Source: PGYR01 sp048267165
GTDB taxonomy: Bacteria; Bacteroidota; Ignavibacteria; Kapaibacteriales; UBA2268
Length of the DNA: 64,000 nucleotides
Direction of reading: 5' to 3'
NCBI GenBank assembly: GCA_048267165.1
Contig: JBLWYD010000003.1
Location: 62,001-126,000, forward strand
Shown here: piece after piece, positions 18,599 through 27,144 of the stretch
Layout: every line of letters begins with the position of its first letter
Numbering within the stretch: the first letter of the stretch is position 1
Notes under the pieces: generated by a model
Databases searched by the model: none
What the model was told of the DNA's origin: nothing
The model's input: the letters and a program-made list of their open reading frames with translations, nothing else
Made by a program: the position numbers and the translations under genes

Positions 18599-18999
18599 AT
18601 TGGGGGGCATTCGTTTTCTTCCTAGGGGCTTTGGCTTGCTAACCAAGCTGTAAACATGGACTAGCCCGCTAGGGCTGATGGTCATGGTGGATAAATGGGC
18701 TACAGATATTTCGCCACTCTGTGGCTTTTGCTTGAACGTCACTCGCGAGTGAATGTAATGAGAGATTGAGGAGGATAAATAAAATATGTTCACTGAGGCT
18801 CTCGAATTGTAAGCATTTTATTTATTACTCGTGCTGAGGTACTCGAAGTAACATAAGGCAATGTAATTTCCAGCACCAAAAAAGAACTCTCACCTTAACT
18901 ATATATATTTACTATATTATTCTTAACTTTGATATTTGCTAGTTTGCAAAAATTTAGATTTTACTCGCTCGTCTATAGCGGGGAAAGTTTTATTTTTTT
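18599..18999. other. gene-free spacer before grpE
   Basis: No ORF of coding quality. The left half is richer in G+C and holds short repeat-like pieces (CTTTGGCTTG at 18629, also at 14389; GGGCTACAGATATTTCGCC near 18698). The right half (about 18780-18999) is AT-rich and should contain the grpE promoter, but I saw no CIRCE element and no clear -7 box. Confidence 0.5.
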
Positions 19000-19665
19000 A
19001 TGGAGATAAATAGAATGGAAAAGAAAAAACCACTACGCGGTAGTAGTGACAAATTGAAAGATTTATACAATACTTATGTTAAAAACGACGAAAGAGAGAT
19101 AGATATCAAAACTGAAGATGATGAATTGACTGATGAGCAAATCAGTGAGCTAGAGGCAGAAGTCTCAGTATCAGATGAGTTAGAAGAAGATGAGCTGGAG
19201 TTCAGAGTAGATGACCTAGAAAATCAGGTGGAATCACTCAAAGATCAGCTACTTCGTAAAACTGCCGAAATGGAAAACCTAAGACGCAGAACTCAGAAAG
19301 AGAAAGAAGAATTAGTAAAATACGCAAATGAAAGATTGATAGTGAATTTGATAGATATTCCTGATGATTTGTCTAATGCACTACAGGCGGCAAAACAAGA
19401 AAATAGCAGCAAAGAATCTGTTGTGCAAGGAATAGAGATGATTCATAATAAGGCATTCAGACTATTCGAAAATGCTGGATTGCAACTGATGACTATAGAA
19501 ACTGGTTCTGAGTTCGACGTGGAATATCACGAAGCACTTATGCAACAGCCGTCTGAGGAAATACCCGAAGGACATATAATAGCTGTGATTCAATCTGGAT
19601 ACTTGCTGAATGATAAAGTAATCCGCCATGCGAAAGTTGTAACATCATCTGGTTCTGCAGAATAA
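19000..19665 (+). CDS. grpE: nucleotide exchange factor GrpE
   Basis: Co-chaperone that releases ADP from DnaK. A 221-residue protein: acidic N-terminal tail (about 25-65), long coiled coil (about 68-110, with LENQVESLKDQLLRKTAEMENLRRRTQKE), then the beta domain with the family signature IPEGHIIAVIQSGYLLNDKVIRHAKV. A second ATG at 19015 has GGAG nine bases upstream and is a reasonable alternative start. dnaJ follows 16 bases downstream; dnaK is not in the window. Confidence 0.95.
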   Translation: MEINRMEKKKPLRGSSDKLKDLYNTYVKNDEREIDIKTEDDELTDEQISELEAEVSVSDELEEDELEFRVDDLENQVESLKDQLLRKTAEMENLRRRTQKEKEELVKYANERLIVNLIDIPDDLSNALQAAKQENSSKESVVQGIEMIHNKAFRLFENAGLQLMTIETGSEFDVEYHEALMQQPSEEIPEGHIIAVIQSGYLLNDKVIRHAKVVTSSGSAE

Positions 19666-19681
19666 ATAATTAAGTGAGAAA

Positions 19682-20842
19682 ATGAGCGAAAAAAGAGACT
19701 ATTACGAAGTACTAGAAGTAACAAAAACTGCGGATAAAACGGAGATAAAGTCAGCTTATAGAAGATTGGCTATCCAATATCACCCCGATAAGAATCCTGA
19801 TAACCCAGCAGCAGAAGACAAATTCAAAGAAGCGTCGGAAGCTTATGACGTACTTTCGAATGAAGAAAAGCGCGCTAGATACGACCGATTCGGTCATCAA
19901 GGAATGCGTGGTGCAGGTGCAGGTGGCGGACAACCCGGATTCTCCAATGTAGAGGATATATTCTCTAACTTTGGTGATATTTTCGGCGGCTCTATATTCG
20001 AAGATTTATTCGGTGGTGGCGGCGGTCAACGTGGTCAAGGCAGAAGACGCGATGAGCGTGGTGCAGACCTAAAAATCAAAATGCCACTTACATTAGAAGA
20101 GATAGCAACTGGTGCAGAGAAAACTATTAGAGTTAAGAAATATAACGCTTGCGGTGATTGCTCAGGTAGCGGTGCCAAAGGTGGTAGCAGTGGTTACAAT
20201 ACTTGTCAGACTTGCCAAGGGCAAGGACAAGTGAAGCAAGTTAGCCGCTCTATGTTCGGTCAGTTTGTCAATATACAGGCATGCCCGAATTGCCAAGGTA
20301 GTGGACAGATGATCAAAGACGCTTGTAATACTTGCGAAGGCGAAGGTAGAGTACGAGACGAAGAGAAAATCTCTGTCGAAATACCTGCTGGAGTAGAAGA
20401 AGGCAACTACTTGACTATAGCTAGAAAGGGGCACGCAGGCCGCAGAGGTGGTTCGCATGGTGACCTAATAGTTATTATCGAGGAAAAAGAGCATAAGTAC
20501 CTAACTCGTGATGGCGAAAATGTTATCTATAAACTGAAAATTAGCTTCCCAGATGCAGCACTTGGTGTGAGAGTAGAAGTACCTACACTATATGGTACAG
20601 AGAACGTTGATATCAAATCTGGTATCCAACCGGGTGAGACTGTAGTGCTTAAAAACAAGGGTTTGCCAAGACTAAATTCGTACAGAAAAGGCGAGCAAAT
20701 AATAATTGCTGATATCTATGTGCCGAAAAAAGTTTCGGGTGATGAAAAATCTCTCTTGAAAAAGTTAAAAGAAAGTGATAATTTTAAACCCAACAATGAT
20801 GGCAAAGGATTTTTCGAAAAAGTAAAGGGTGCATTTTTCTAA
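19682..20842 (+). CDS. dnaJ: chaperone protein DnaJ
   Basis: Type I Hsp40, stimulating DnaK ATPase and delivering substrates. J domain at 1-70 with HPD (YHPDKNP), Gly/Phe-rich region about 75-130, four zinc-binding CxxCxGxG repeats (CGDCSGSG, CQTCQGQG, CPNCQGSG, CNTCEGEG) at about 155-225, then the C-terminal substrate domains. Length 386 is standard. It is followed after 3 bases by a ComEA-like gene, so grpE-dnaJ-comEA-gcvT look like one transcription unit. Confidence 0.97.
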   Translation: MSEKRDYYEVLEVTKTADKTEIKSAYRRLAIQYHPDKNPDNPAAEDKFKEASEAYDVLSNEEKRARYDRFGHQGMRGAGAGGGQPGFSNVEDIFSNFGDIFGGSIFEDLFGGGGGQRGQGRRRDERGADLKIKMPLTLEEIATGAEKTIRVKKYNACGDCSGSGAKGGSSGYNTCQTCQGQGQVKQVSRSMFGQFVNIQACPNCQGSGQMIKDACNTCEGEGRVRDEEKISVEIPAGVEEGNYLTIARKGHAGRRGGSHGDLIVIIEEKEHKYLTRDGENVIYKLKISFPDAALGVRVEVPTLYGTENVDIKSGIQPGETVVLKNKGLPRLNSYRKGEQIIIADIYVPKKVSGDEKSLLKKLKESDNFKPNNDGKGFFEKVKGAFF

Positions 20843-20845
20843 ACA

Positions 20846-21331
20846 ATGAATATAGCTAAGCATATAGCGAAAATACAAACTGTCTTCGGAGCATCTAAAT
20901 TCGAGGTTATGATTGCATCGCTTATACTAGCTGGACTGACTATCGGTCAATTCGTTACTTTAGAAAAAAGAGAAGACCTAAGTGTACTAACACAAGAGTT
21001 AAGTGCGTACAATTCGGCTATGCAAACCTCATTCATCGGTATAGATAATGAAGGTAATGTAAATGAAGATCTGGCACTAGGCGATACGGTCATTAAAAAG
21101 AAGAGCAAGTTTCCCGAGAAGAAGAAGGAAGAAAAATTAGTTGGTAAAATCAATATCAACTCTGCTTCGAAAGTACAGCTAATGAAGCTAAAGGGTATAG
21201 GTGAGAAAACGGCTCAGAAAATAATAGATTACAGAGCTAAAACGCCATTCAACTCGATAGAAGATATACAGAACGTAAAAGGCATAGGGCCTAAGAAATT
21301 TGAAAGTATGAAAGAACATATAACTGTTTAA
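20846..21331 (+). CDS. ComEA-like helix-hairpin-helix protein
   Basis: A 161-residue protein: one hydrophobic segment at about 22-41, a low-complexity Lys-rich linker (about 83-98), and a C-terminal double HhH domain (INSASKVQLMKLKGIGEKTA...FNSIEDIQNVKGIGPKKFE, about 101-158). Such proteins bind DNA non-specifically; in naturally competent bacteria ComEA pulls DNA across the envelope. It lies between dnaJ and gcvT in a tight cluster, with no other competence gene nearby, so a role in DNA uptake is only inferred. Confidence 0.85.
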   Translation: MNIAKHIAKIQTVFGASKFEVMIASLILAGLTIGQFVTLEKREDLSVLTQELSAYNSAMQTSFIGIDNEGNVNEDLALGDTVIKKKSKFPEKKKEEKLVGKININSASKVQLMKLKGIGEKTAQKIIDYRAKTPFNSIEDIQNVKGIGPKKFESMKEHITV

Positions 21332-21343
21332 CAAGGAATTAAT

Positions 21344-22435
21344 ATGAAAAAGACTGGTTTTTATAATCAACATATAGAGTTGAATGCTAAGATGGTTAGC
21401 TTCGCCGGATTCGAAATGCCTATCCAATACCCCAAAGGTATAATCCACGAACATAAAGTAGTTAGAAATACGGTTGGAGTATTCGACGTTACACACATGG
21501 GCGAATTTTTCGTGCAAGGACCAGAAGCGTTGAATTTAGTTCAAAAGCTAATCACTAATGACGCATCTACATTAGAAATCGGTCAAGTATTATACACAGC
21601 TATGTGCTACGAAGATGGCGGTATAGTAGATGATTTGTTGACATACAAAATAGCTGAAGACCACTATTTACTTGTAGTTAATGGCTCGAACGTAGATAAA
21701 GATTACGCTTGGGTAGAGAAAAATGCAGCGGGATTCGATTGTGAAATCAGAAACGAGTCAGATGAGTATTTACTACTAGCTGTACAAGGACCAAAATCAA
21801 AAGACACAATCAAGAAATTGACTGATTGCAATCTGGACGATATGGAATTCTATCGCTTCGCTTATGGACAAACATTAGCTGGTGTACCGGCTATAGTTTC
21901 TAGAACTGGCTACACAGGTGAACTTGGCTACGAGCTATATTTCAAAGGTGGCGAGGCAGAAGCTAAGAAAGTTTGGGACGCTATAATGGAAGCAGGTGCA
22001 GAGTTCGGTATAGAGGCAGTTGGTCTTGGTTGCCGTGATACTCTTAGATTAGAGAAAGGATATGCACTATATGGCAATGATATAAATCAGGATACTAACC
22101 CGATTGAAGCAGGACTTGGCTGGATAACTAAACTAGCAAAAGATGATTTCAACGGTAAAGCAGTAATGGAAAAAGTAAAAGCAGATAACCCCGAACGCCG
22201 ATTAGTCGGATTCGAAGTAACTGCTGATAGATTCATAGCTCGTCAAGGATATAAAATATTCAAAGGCGAAGAAGAAATCGGTTTCGTAACTAGCGGTAAC
22301 CTATCTCCATCATTGGATAAACCTATCGGTATGGGTTATGTGAAATGGGACTACAAAGCCCCAGAAACAGAAATAGAAATTGAAGCTAGAGGCAAACGAT
22401 TCCCTGCTACTGTGAAGAAAATGCCGTTGATATAA
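21344..22435 (+). CDS. gcvT: aminomethyltransferase (glycine cleavage T protein)
   Basis: T protein of the glycine cleavage system: it takes the aminomethyl group from lipoyl-H protein onto tetrahydrofolate and releases ammonia. Length 363 is typical. Seen: MVSFAGFEMPIQYPKGIIHEH at the start, VFDVTHMGEF, the folate-site GGIVDDLLTYK, SRTGYTGELGYELY, and the C-terminal GFVTSGNLSPSLDKPIGMGYV. It begins 12 bases after the ComEA-like gene; other gcv genes are not in the window. It is ended by a strong terminator. Confidence 0.96.
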   Translation: MKKTGFYNQHIELNAKMVSFAGFEMPIQYPKGIIHEHKVVRNTVGVFDVTHMGEFFVQGPEALNLVQKLITNDASTLEIGQVLYTAMCYEDGGIVDDLLTYKIAEDHYLLVVNGSNVDKDYAWVEKNAAGFDCEIRNESDEYLLLAVQGPKSKDTIKKLTDCNLDDMEFYRFAYGQTLAGVPAIVSRTGYTGELGYELYFKGGEAEAKKVWDAIMEAGAEFGIEAVGLGCRDTLRLEKGYALYGNDINQDTNPIEAGLGWITKLAKDDFNGKAVMEKVKADNPERRLVGFEVTADRFIARQGYKIFKGEEEIGFVTSGNLSPSLDKPIGMGYVKWDYKAPETEIEIEARGKRFPATVKKMPLI

Positions 22436-22465
22436 GTAATTTCTTATACAACAGATAAGATTAAT

Positions 22466-22501
22466 GAATCCGAATTTCAAATAGAAGTTCGGATTTTTTT
22501 T
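22466..22501 (+). terminator. rho-independent terminator after gcvT
   Basis: AATCCGAA ... TTCGGAT hairpin (about 22467-22493) followed by T8. It ends the grpE-dnaJ-comEA-gcvT unit. Confidence 0.85.
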
Positions 22502-22555
22502 AAGACTAATTAACTTTATACTATTTACAAACGTAAACTGTAAAATTTCAATTAA

Positions 22556-22563
22556 TAAATTTG
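22556..22563 (+). promoter_or_regulatory. candidate -7 box
   Basis: TAAATTTG matches TAnnTTTG, 15 bases before the ATG at 22579. No clear -33 element. Confidence 0.3.
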
Positions 22564-22578
22564 CACAAGTATTAAAGT

Positions 22579-23709
22579 ATGACTCTAACTACTAAATTGT
22601 TTACTCTATTTTTATTTCCATTTCTACTGATTGCCAATGCTTCTTGCACTGAAAATAATCTAGATAAATTACCACCTAATAGAATCGAAACCAATTTAAG
22701 CGAAACTAGCAATAGATTGAAATTTACTACTGGTATCCGCTCTATTTACGAAGATAGTAAAGGGAATTTATGGTTTGGTAGCCATAATGAAGGAGTCGCT
22801 AAATATGATGGTAAAATATTTCAGTACTTTACTACAGAGGAGGGACTTAGCAATAATCAAGTTAGAACTATTCAAGAAGATAATAAAAGTAATATTTGGC
22901 TGGGTACAGCGAGTGGTACAACAAGGTATGATGGCAATAAGTTTACTACTCAGAATCCGATAGAGGAATCACTAAGCTTTGATGCTCCGTATGGAATTAG
23001 AACTAATCAAGCCCCAATCAAAAAAAATAATCTTCCGGTATCAAAGGGCGCTAAGTCAGATCTTTGGTTCAATGCTGGTTTAAAAAGTGGTGCTATAAAA
23101 TATGATGGAAACGTATTGACTTATTTACCTTTCCCTAAACCAAAGCACATTAATAAAAATAGTTCTTACGAAGTAACCGGAATAGCTGTTGGCAAAAATA
23201 ATATAACTTGGTTCGCAACTTTTGCTGCTATTTTCGGATTTGATGGTGAAAAATTTACAATTGTAGAAGACGAGAGCCTGGGGCTAAGTAAAGAGATTGG
23301 CGAATTGCACGTCAGAAGCATACTAGAAGATAGTAAAGGGCACTTATGGATAGGCAACAATGGACTCGGAGTTTTTGTAAAAAGAGGAGACACATTTATT
23401 GATTTCACTAAACAACATGGATTAGTGAGTAATAAAACTTTGAGAGACGGCTCTGTTTCACCTCAAGGTACACTAGAACACGTATTTGTTATTTTCGAAG
23501 ACAGCCAAGGCAATATTTGGTTTGCTGACAGAGATACTGGTGCATGGAAATATGATGGCAAATCAATGACTAATTTCACAAAAGAAGATGGGTTAACCAC
23601 AACTCATATTTGGGAAATTTATGAAACCAAGAATCATGAGTTACTTTTTGGAATGGGAGATGGAAGAGTTTGTAAGTTTAATGGAATAACTTTTGAAACA
23701 GTTTATTAA
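22579..23709 (+). CDS. lipoprotein with two-component-regulator-type propeller repeats
   Basis: A 376-residue lipoprotein (lipobox ANASC, Cys at about 23). The mature part is built of Reg_prop blades: IRSIYEDSKGNLWFGSHNEGVAKYDG, VRTIQEDNKSNIWLG, VRSILEDSKGHLWIGNNGLGV and similar, repeated about seven times. In hybrid histidine kinases these form the extracellular sensor propeller; here there is no membrane segment, kinase or HTH, so the propeller stands alone as a surface or periplasmic lipoprotein. Ligand unknown. It is a single gene with its own candidate promoter. Confidence 0.78.
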   Translation: MTLTTKLFTLFLFPFLLIANASCTENNLDKLPPNRIETNLSETSNRLKFTTGIRSIYEDSKGNLWFGSHNEGVAKYDGKIFQYFTTEEGLSNNQVRTIQEDNKSNIWLGTASGTTRYDGNKFTTQNPIEESLSFDAPYGIRTNQAPIKKNNLPVSKGAKSDLWFNAGLKSGAIKYDGNVLTYLPFPKPKHINKNSSYEVTGIAVGKNNITWFATFAAIFGFDGEKFTIVEDESLGLSKEIGELHVRSILEDSKGHLWIGNNGLGVFVKRGDTFIDFTKQHGLVSNKTLRDGSVSPQGTLEHVFVIFEDSQGNIWFADRDTGAWKYDGKSMTNFTKEDGLTTTHIWEIYETKNHELLFGMGDGRVCKFNGITFETVY

Positions 23710-23768
23710 AAAATATTCTACCCTTTCCACCATTCCAACAGACCAAAAGCACAATTTTAGCCAAATTT

Positions 23769-23776
23769 TAACTTTG
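23769..23776 (+). promoter_or_regulatory. candidate -7 box upstream of fliL
   Basis: TAACTTTG matches TAnnTTTG exactly in the AT-rich spacer before the fliLMNO genes, about 205 bases before the chosen fliL start. The distance leaves a long leader, so this is tentative. Confidence 0.25.
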
Positions 23777-23981
23777 TTTAATAATGATGAAAATTTAATT
23801 AAACCTTATATCATTTTATAATTATCATTATTGCATAACTTACAAAGGAATCATCTAATTAGTTAGTTTTATGGCACGGTTATTTACTGCTTTATTTGTT
23901 GGAAAACTTTGTCTTGAGCTAATGTATAGATATATTAACTCCGATAAAGTAACTACAATCAAAAAATTAATTGGAATTCTA

Positions 23982-24575
23982 ATGGCTGACGATTTAGAAA
24001 CTCAAGACGTAAACGACGAAAAAGCGAAAAAAGAAAAGAAAGGCTCCCCACTCAAAATGATATTGTTGGTGGTAGGAATACTTGTTGTTAATGCTATTAT
24101 AGTGATTGGCGTTGTCAAATTTTTCTTCTCAGATGCTGCACATGACGAGCATCCGAAGGAAGCTACAGCTGAACAACAGGGTCATAGCGAAAAAGATGAA
24201 TTTGCTGAATTCAAGAATCCCGAAGAGACTTTTTTCGAGACAGAAAGTCAACGTAAAATAATAAGTACGGGTCGTATAACTACTAACCCAGCTAATTCGA
24301 TTAAGAAATTCATTATTATAAATCTGGGATTAGAGTATAGAATAAAGCCAGATTTGCCAGTAGAAGAATTCGATATGGAAAAGCCACTAATGCAGAAGCT
24401 TATGATTCGCCTAAAAGCGAAAATCACTGACAGATTAGGTGCTATGAGAGTAGAGGAATTAGTAAGACAACGATCAGAGCTTACGGCTTTGTTCAAAGAA
24501 GATTTGCAAGAGTTATTCAACGAAAATCAGATGTTTCTACGAGAAGTATATCTGAACGAGTTTTTGATACAATAA
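23982..24575 (+). CDS. fliL: flagellar basal body protein FliL
   Basis: Inner-membrane protein that surrounds the stator and supports torque. From the chosen start (MADDLETQD) it has about 197 residues: a charged cytoplasmic N-terminus, one transmembrane helix (about 24-45, LLVVGILVVNAIIVIGVVKFFF), a His/Glu-rich linker and a periplasmic stomatin-like domain with the ending FLREVYLNEFLIQ, close to the usual V.FTEFVVQ. An in-frame ATG at 23871 would add 37 non-typical residues; I prefer 23982. It is followed by fliM after 10 bases. Confidence 0.85.
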   Translation: MADDLETQDVNDEKAKKEKKGSPLKMILLVVGILVVNAIIVIGVVKFFFSDAAHDEHPKEATAEQQGHSEKDEFAEFKNPEETFFETESQRKIISTGRITTNPANSIKKFIIINLGLEYRIKPDLPVEEFDMEKPLMQKLMIRLKAKITDRLGAMRVEELVRQRSELTALFKEDLQELFNENQMFLREVYLNEFLIQ

Positions 24576-24585
24576 TAAAAGACTA

Positions 24586-25617
24586 ATGTCACAATCACTA
24601 ACACAAAAAGAGATAGATAGGCTACTGAATGACATGTCATCCGGAGCTCTGAGCATAGACCAAATACTGGAAGGTGCTAAGAGAAAATCCGAAGTGATGA
24701 ACTATGATTTCAGAAGACCTAACAGAATATCCAAGAATCAGATACGGTTCTTGCAGAATATTCACGAGACATTCTCCGAAGTGTTCGGGTACTATTTAGT
24801 ATCCAAATTGCAGACAATAGTATCGGTAGATTTGACGGCAGTTGACCAGCTATTTTACTCCGAGTTCATACTATCTGTGAATTCTCCCGGTTGCTTATAT
24901 ATATTCGATATAGATGGCACTGAGGGTTCTGGTATATTAGAGATTAGCCCGAATCTAGCACTGAACTTAGTTGAACGTATGTTAGGTGGAAACGCTGAAA
25001 CTCAGCAAAAACCGAGATCGATTACTCCTATAGAGCAAGCTGTTTTGCGAAACCTTATCGAGCATTTGTTCGCTGATATGAGTAGTGCATGGGACGTAAT
25101 AGGTGGTATGAAATTCAAGCTGAATCGAATGGAAGCGGAAGCCGATTTTGTTCAAATAGCACCTTCTTCCGAAATAGTAATCGTACTATCTTTTGATGTG
25201 CATATAGGCCAGAATTCGTATTCCATGACTCTTTGTTATCCGACTTTTTCGTTGGAAGATAAGCTGAATAAGTTGAACGTACAGACGATGGCAAGTAGCT
25301 CAATTAGTTCTAATAAAGCGAAGAACGCTAATGCTGCTGTTAATATCAAAAAGCAGATGGAAAAGACGTTTCTACCTGTCTCTGTGGAGTTAGGACAATC
25401 GTCAATCACAGTCGCAGACTTGCTTAAGTTAGAAGTAGGCGATATGCTTATGAGTACTAGAAGAATAAATGAAGATATAGAAATATCGATTTCAGGTCAG
25501 AAAAAATTGACTGGCAAAATCGGTAATGTAGAAGGAAAAAAAGCCGTTAAAGTAACGGGAAAAATTAGAAATGAAGACATTATAGATCCAAATGTTTATT
25601 ATTACGAGGAGAGTTAG
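24586..25617 (+). CDS. fliM: flagellar motor switch protein FliM
   Basis: C-ring protein that receives CheY-P and sets rotation direction. Length 343. The N-terminal CheY-binding-type motif is LTQKEIDRLL (5-14). The middle domain starts at YDFRRPNRISKNQIRFLQNIHE (about 44) and includes the GSGILEISPNLALNLVERMLGG signature. The C-terminal SpoA domain is about 260-343 (VSVELGQSSITVADLLKLEVGDML). A linker of about 20 residues rich in Ser/Asn/Ala precedes the SpoA domain. fliN starts two bases after its stop. Confidence 0.95.
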   Translation: MSQSLTQKEIDRLLNDMSSGALSIDQILEGAKRKSEVMNYDFRRPNRISKNQIRFLQNIHETFSEVFGYYLVSKLQTIVSVDLTAVDQLFYSEFILSVNSPGCLYIFDIDGTEGSGILEISPNLALNLVERMLGGNAETQQKPRSITPIEQAVLRNLIEHLFADMSSAWDVIGGMKFKLNRMEAEADFVQIAPSSEIVIVLSFDVHIGQNSYSMTLCYPTFSLEDKLNKLNVQTMASSSISSNKAKNANAAVNIKKQMEKTFLPVSVELGQSSITVADLLKLEVGDMLMSTRRINEDIEISISGQKKLTGKIGNVEGKKAVKVTGKIRNEDIIDPNVYYYEES

Positions 25618-25619
25618 AC

Positions 25620-26030
25620 ATGGCTATGTCACAAGATGAAATAGATGAGCTAATGAAAAGTGGTGAAGTCGAGGAAGAGATTTCTCCCGAAGACGAACTA
25701 CTAGAGAACTCAGCTCCTGCAGTGGAAGAAAAACCAGCAGAAAAGAGTCAAGATTATGCTACACTAGACCCCAAGCTAGAACTGTTATATGATTTATCAT
25801 TGCCAGTATCTATAGAGCTAGGTAGAACTAATATGCTAATCAGAGATATACTAAAACTCGGACGTGGTTCTGTTATAGAATTCGACAAATTAGTTAGCGA
25901 ACCAGTAGATATATTGGTAAATGGCAAGAAAGTTGCTGCAGGTGAAGTAGTAGTAGTTGATAAACACTTCGGTATTCGTATAACTACTCTAGTCGATCCA
26001 TCAGAAAGAATCAAAGGTATTAAAAAGTAA
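25620..26030 (+). CDS. fliN: flagellar motor switch protein FliN (with FliM-like N-terminus)
   Basis: C-ring SpoA-domain protein, 136 residues. The SpoA domain is about 55-135 (LPVSIELGRTNMLIRDILKLGRGSVIEF). Unusual: it begins MAMSQDEIDELMKSG, a near copy of the SQxEIDxLL CheY-binding motif usually at the start of FliM or FliY, joined by an acidic linker. It could give the ring a second docking peptide for CheY-P. The stop TAA overlaps the ATG of the next gene by one base, so translation is coupled. Confidence 0.93.
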   Translation: MAMSQDEIDELMKSGEVEEEISPEDELLENSAPAVEEKPAEKSQDYATLDPKLELLYDLSLPVSIELGRTNMLIRDILKLGRGSVIEFDKLVSEPVDILVNGKKVAAGEVVVVDKHFGIRITTLVDPSERIKGIKK

Positions 26031-26392
26031 TGTTCGATTCGCAGTTATATTCGTCGTTTTTCACTCTTATGGGTATAGTAGCATTCCTCGGTGTGCTATA
26101 TCTATTCGTGAAGCGATATGCCAAATCAAAAACGGCTCTCAAAGGAATGAATATCAAGATTCATGAACGAGTGGCTGTATTCCCAAAAGGGCATCTGATA
26201 ATAACTGAAATCAGCGGTAAATTCTATTTACTAGGAGCTACTGAACAAAGCATCAATATTCTAAAAGAGCTAGATATAGACGAAGTTCCCGATGAAACTC
26301 AGAAGCTGAATATATCCGCTATCAGAGAGCCCGAAGATTTGTCCTTCAAATCGTTCATCAAATCTACTATCAAATCAAAGAACAGTAACTAA
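26030..26392 (+). CDS. fliO: flagellar biosynthesis protein FliO
   Basis: A 120-residue membrane protein that helps assemble the FliPQR export gate. One transmembrane helix at about 8-27 (SFFTLMGIVAFLGVLYLFVKRY) and a small cytoplasmic domain with HERVAVFPKGHLIITEISGKFYLLG, the typical FliO pattern. It begins one base inside fliN (TAATG). The cluster stops here: fliP, fliQ and fliR do not follow, and a 750-base repeat-filled spacer takes their place. Confidence 0.87.
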   Translation: MFDSQLYSSFFTLMGIVAFLGVLYLFVKRYAKSKTALKGMNIKIHERVAVFPKGHLIITEISGKFYLLGATEQSINILKELDIDEVPDETQKLNISAIREPEDLSFKSFIKSTIKSKNSN

Positions 26393-26697
26393 AGTTTTAA
26401 CTCTAGTTTTTTAAAGAAATAATTTCCTTTCATATAATCCCAGTCACTCAGAACGCAGTGCTTGTGTTGAACGTAGTCGAAATAAAGAGTCAATTTGTCT
26501 GAATCAGAATTTAATAATTTTCAGGATGGGTTTGACTTATTACGCTTATGCCATCCCTTTTTAAAAAATCTATAATCATTTTGTTTTTAACGCAAAGTTC
26601 ACGAAGATATTAATTATTGGTTTTATACACAGAGGACACAAAGCGTGGTAGTCCGAAGAGTCTAGGGAAAGTGAAGAGTTTAGAGGAATTGAATTGT

Positions 26698-26729
26698 CAT
26701 CGCGAGGACTGAAAGGACGCGGCAATCTC
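26698..26729. repeat. dispersed repeat R2, copy 3 (partial)
   Basis: Begins TCATCGCGAGGACTGAAAGG and ends GCGGCAATCT; differs from 14318-14349 at one position. Confidence 0.85.
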
Positions 26730-26868
26730 ATCCTTATCCTGAATAACGTATTATGAAGATTAAACGACTCTACAGAATTGATAGACTCCCAATATCAGAA
26801 CAGGATTACAGGATGATTAAGATTATCTAGATAAACCACGTCACTCTGAATGAACATAGTGAATGAAG

Positions 26869-26920
26869 AGTCTAGGAAAATGGAATCATTGCCGTTGGCT
26901 TCAGCCAACGGAGAGTGGAA
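26869..26920. repeat. dispersed hairpin repeat R1, copy 3
   Basis: CCGTTGGCT (26892-26900), two-base loop and AGCCAACGG, preceded by AGTCTAGGAAAA, which also borders copy 2 in the inverted sense. Confidence 0.85.
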
Positions 26921-26931
26921 TCAATTGCAAG

Positions 26932-26949
26932 TCCTCCCTTCAGGGAGGA
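26932..26949. repeat. hairpin repeat TCCTCCCT/AGGGAGGA
   Basis: Perfect 8-bp stem with a TC loop, followed by TTTAGGTGGGTG. From memory a widespread intergenic motif in Bacteroidota genomes. Only one copy seen in this window. Confidence 0.6.
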
Positions 26950-27144
26950 TTTAGGTGGGTGTAACAGCAGTATTGAACTTTCAAACTTCACCCAATCCCT
27001 TAATCCTACACTCAAAAAAACAAAAAACTTTCAACTTTTCGGAGACGTTTTCCGTGTTCATGTGTCTATATGATTAGGGAGTTGTACAAATTCCTAAAAA
27101 CATATTATGAATAAAAGATTGAGCTCGAAATAGTTCAAATCAGT

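Larger units (their letters stand above)
26393..27144. other. 752-base gene-free spacer built of dispersed repeats
   Basis: No coding ORF. From left: AACGCAAAGTTCACGAAG (26590) and ACACAGAGGACACAAAGCG (26628-26646), R2 (26698-26729), fragments of R3 (26750-26775), AACAGGATTACAGGAT (26799-26814) up to TATCTAGATAAACC, CACGTCACTCTGAATGAA, R1 (26869-26920), and a hairpin TCCTCCCT/AGGGAGGA (26932-26949) followed by TTTAGGTGGGTG. Most of these recur, often inverted, at 2884-3285. The last 130 bases are AT-rich and lead into the next gene. Confidence 0.75.

Noticed and set aside
18780..19000. CIRCE element before grpE
   Set aside because: No TTAGCACTC-N9-GAGTGCTAA-like sequence found.
23871..23981. 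Longer N-terminus for fliL from an ATG at 23871
   Set aside because: The extra 37 residues do not resemble FliL, and the ATG at 23982 gives the typical charged start before the membrane helix.
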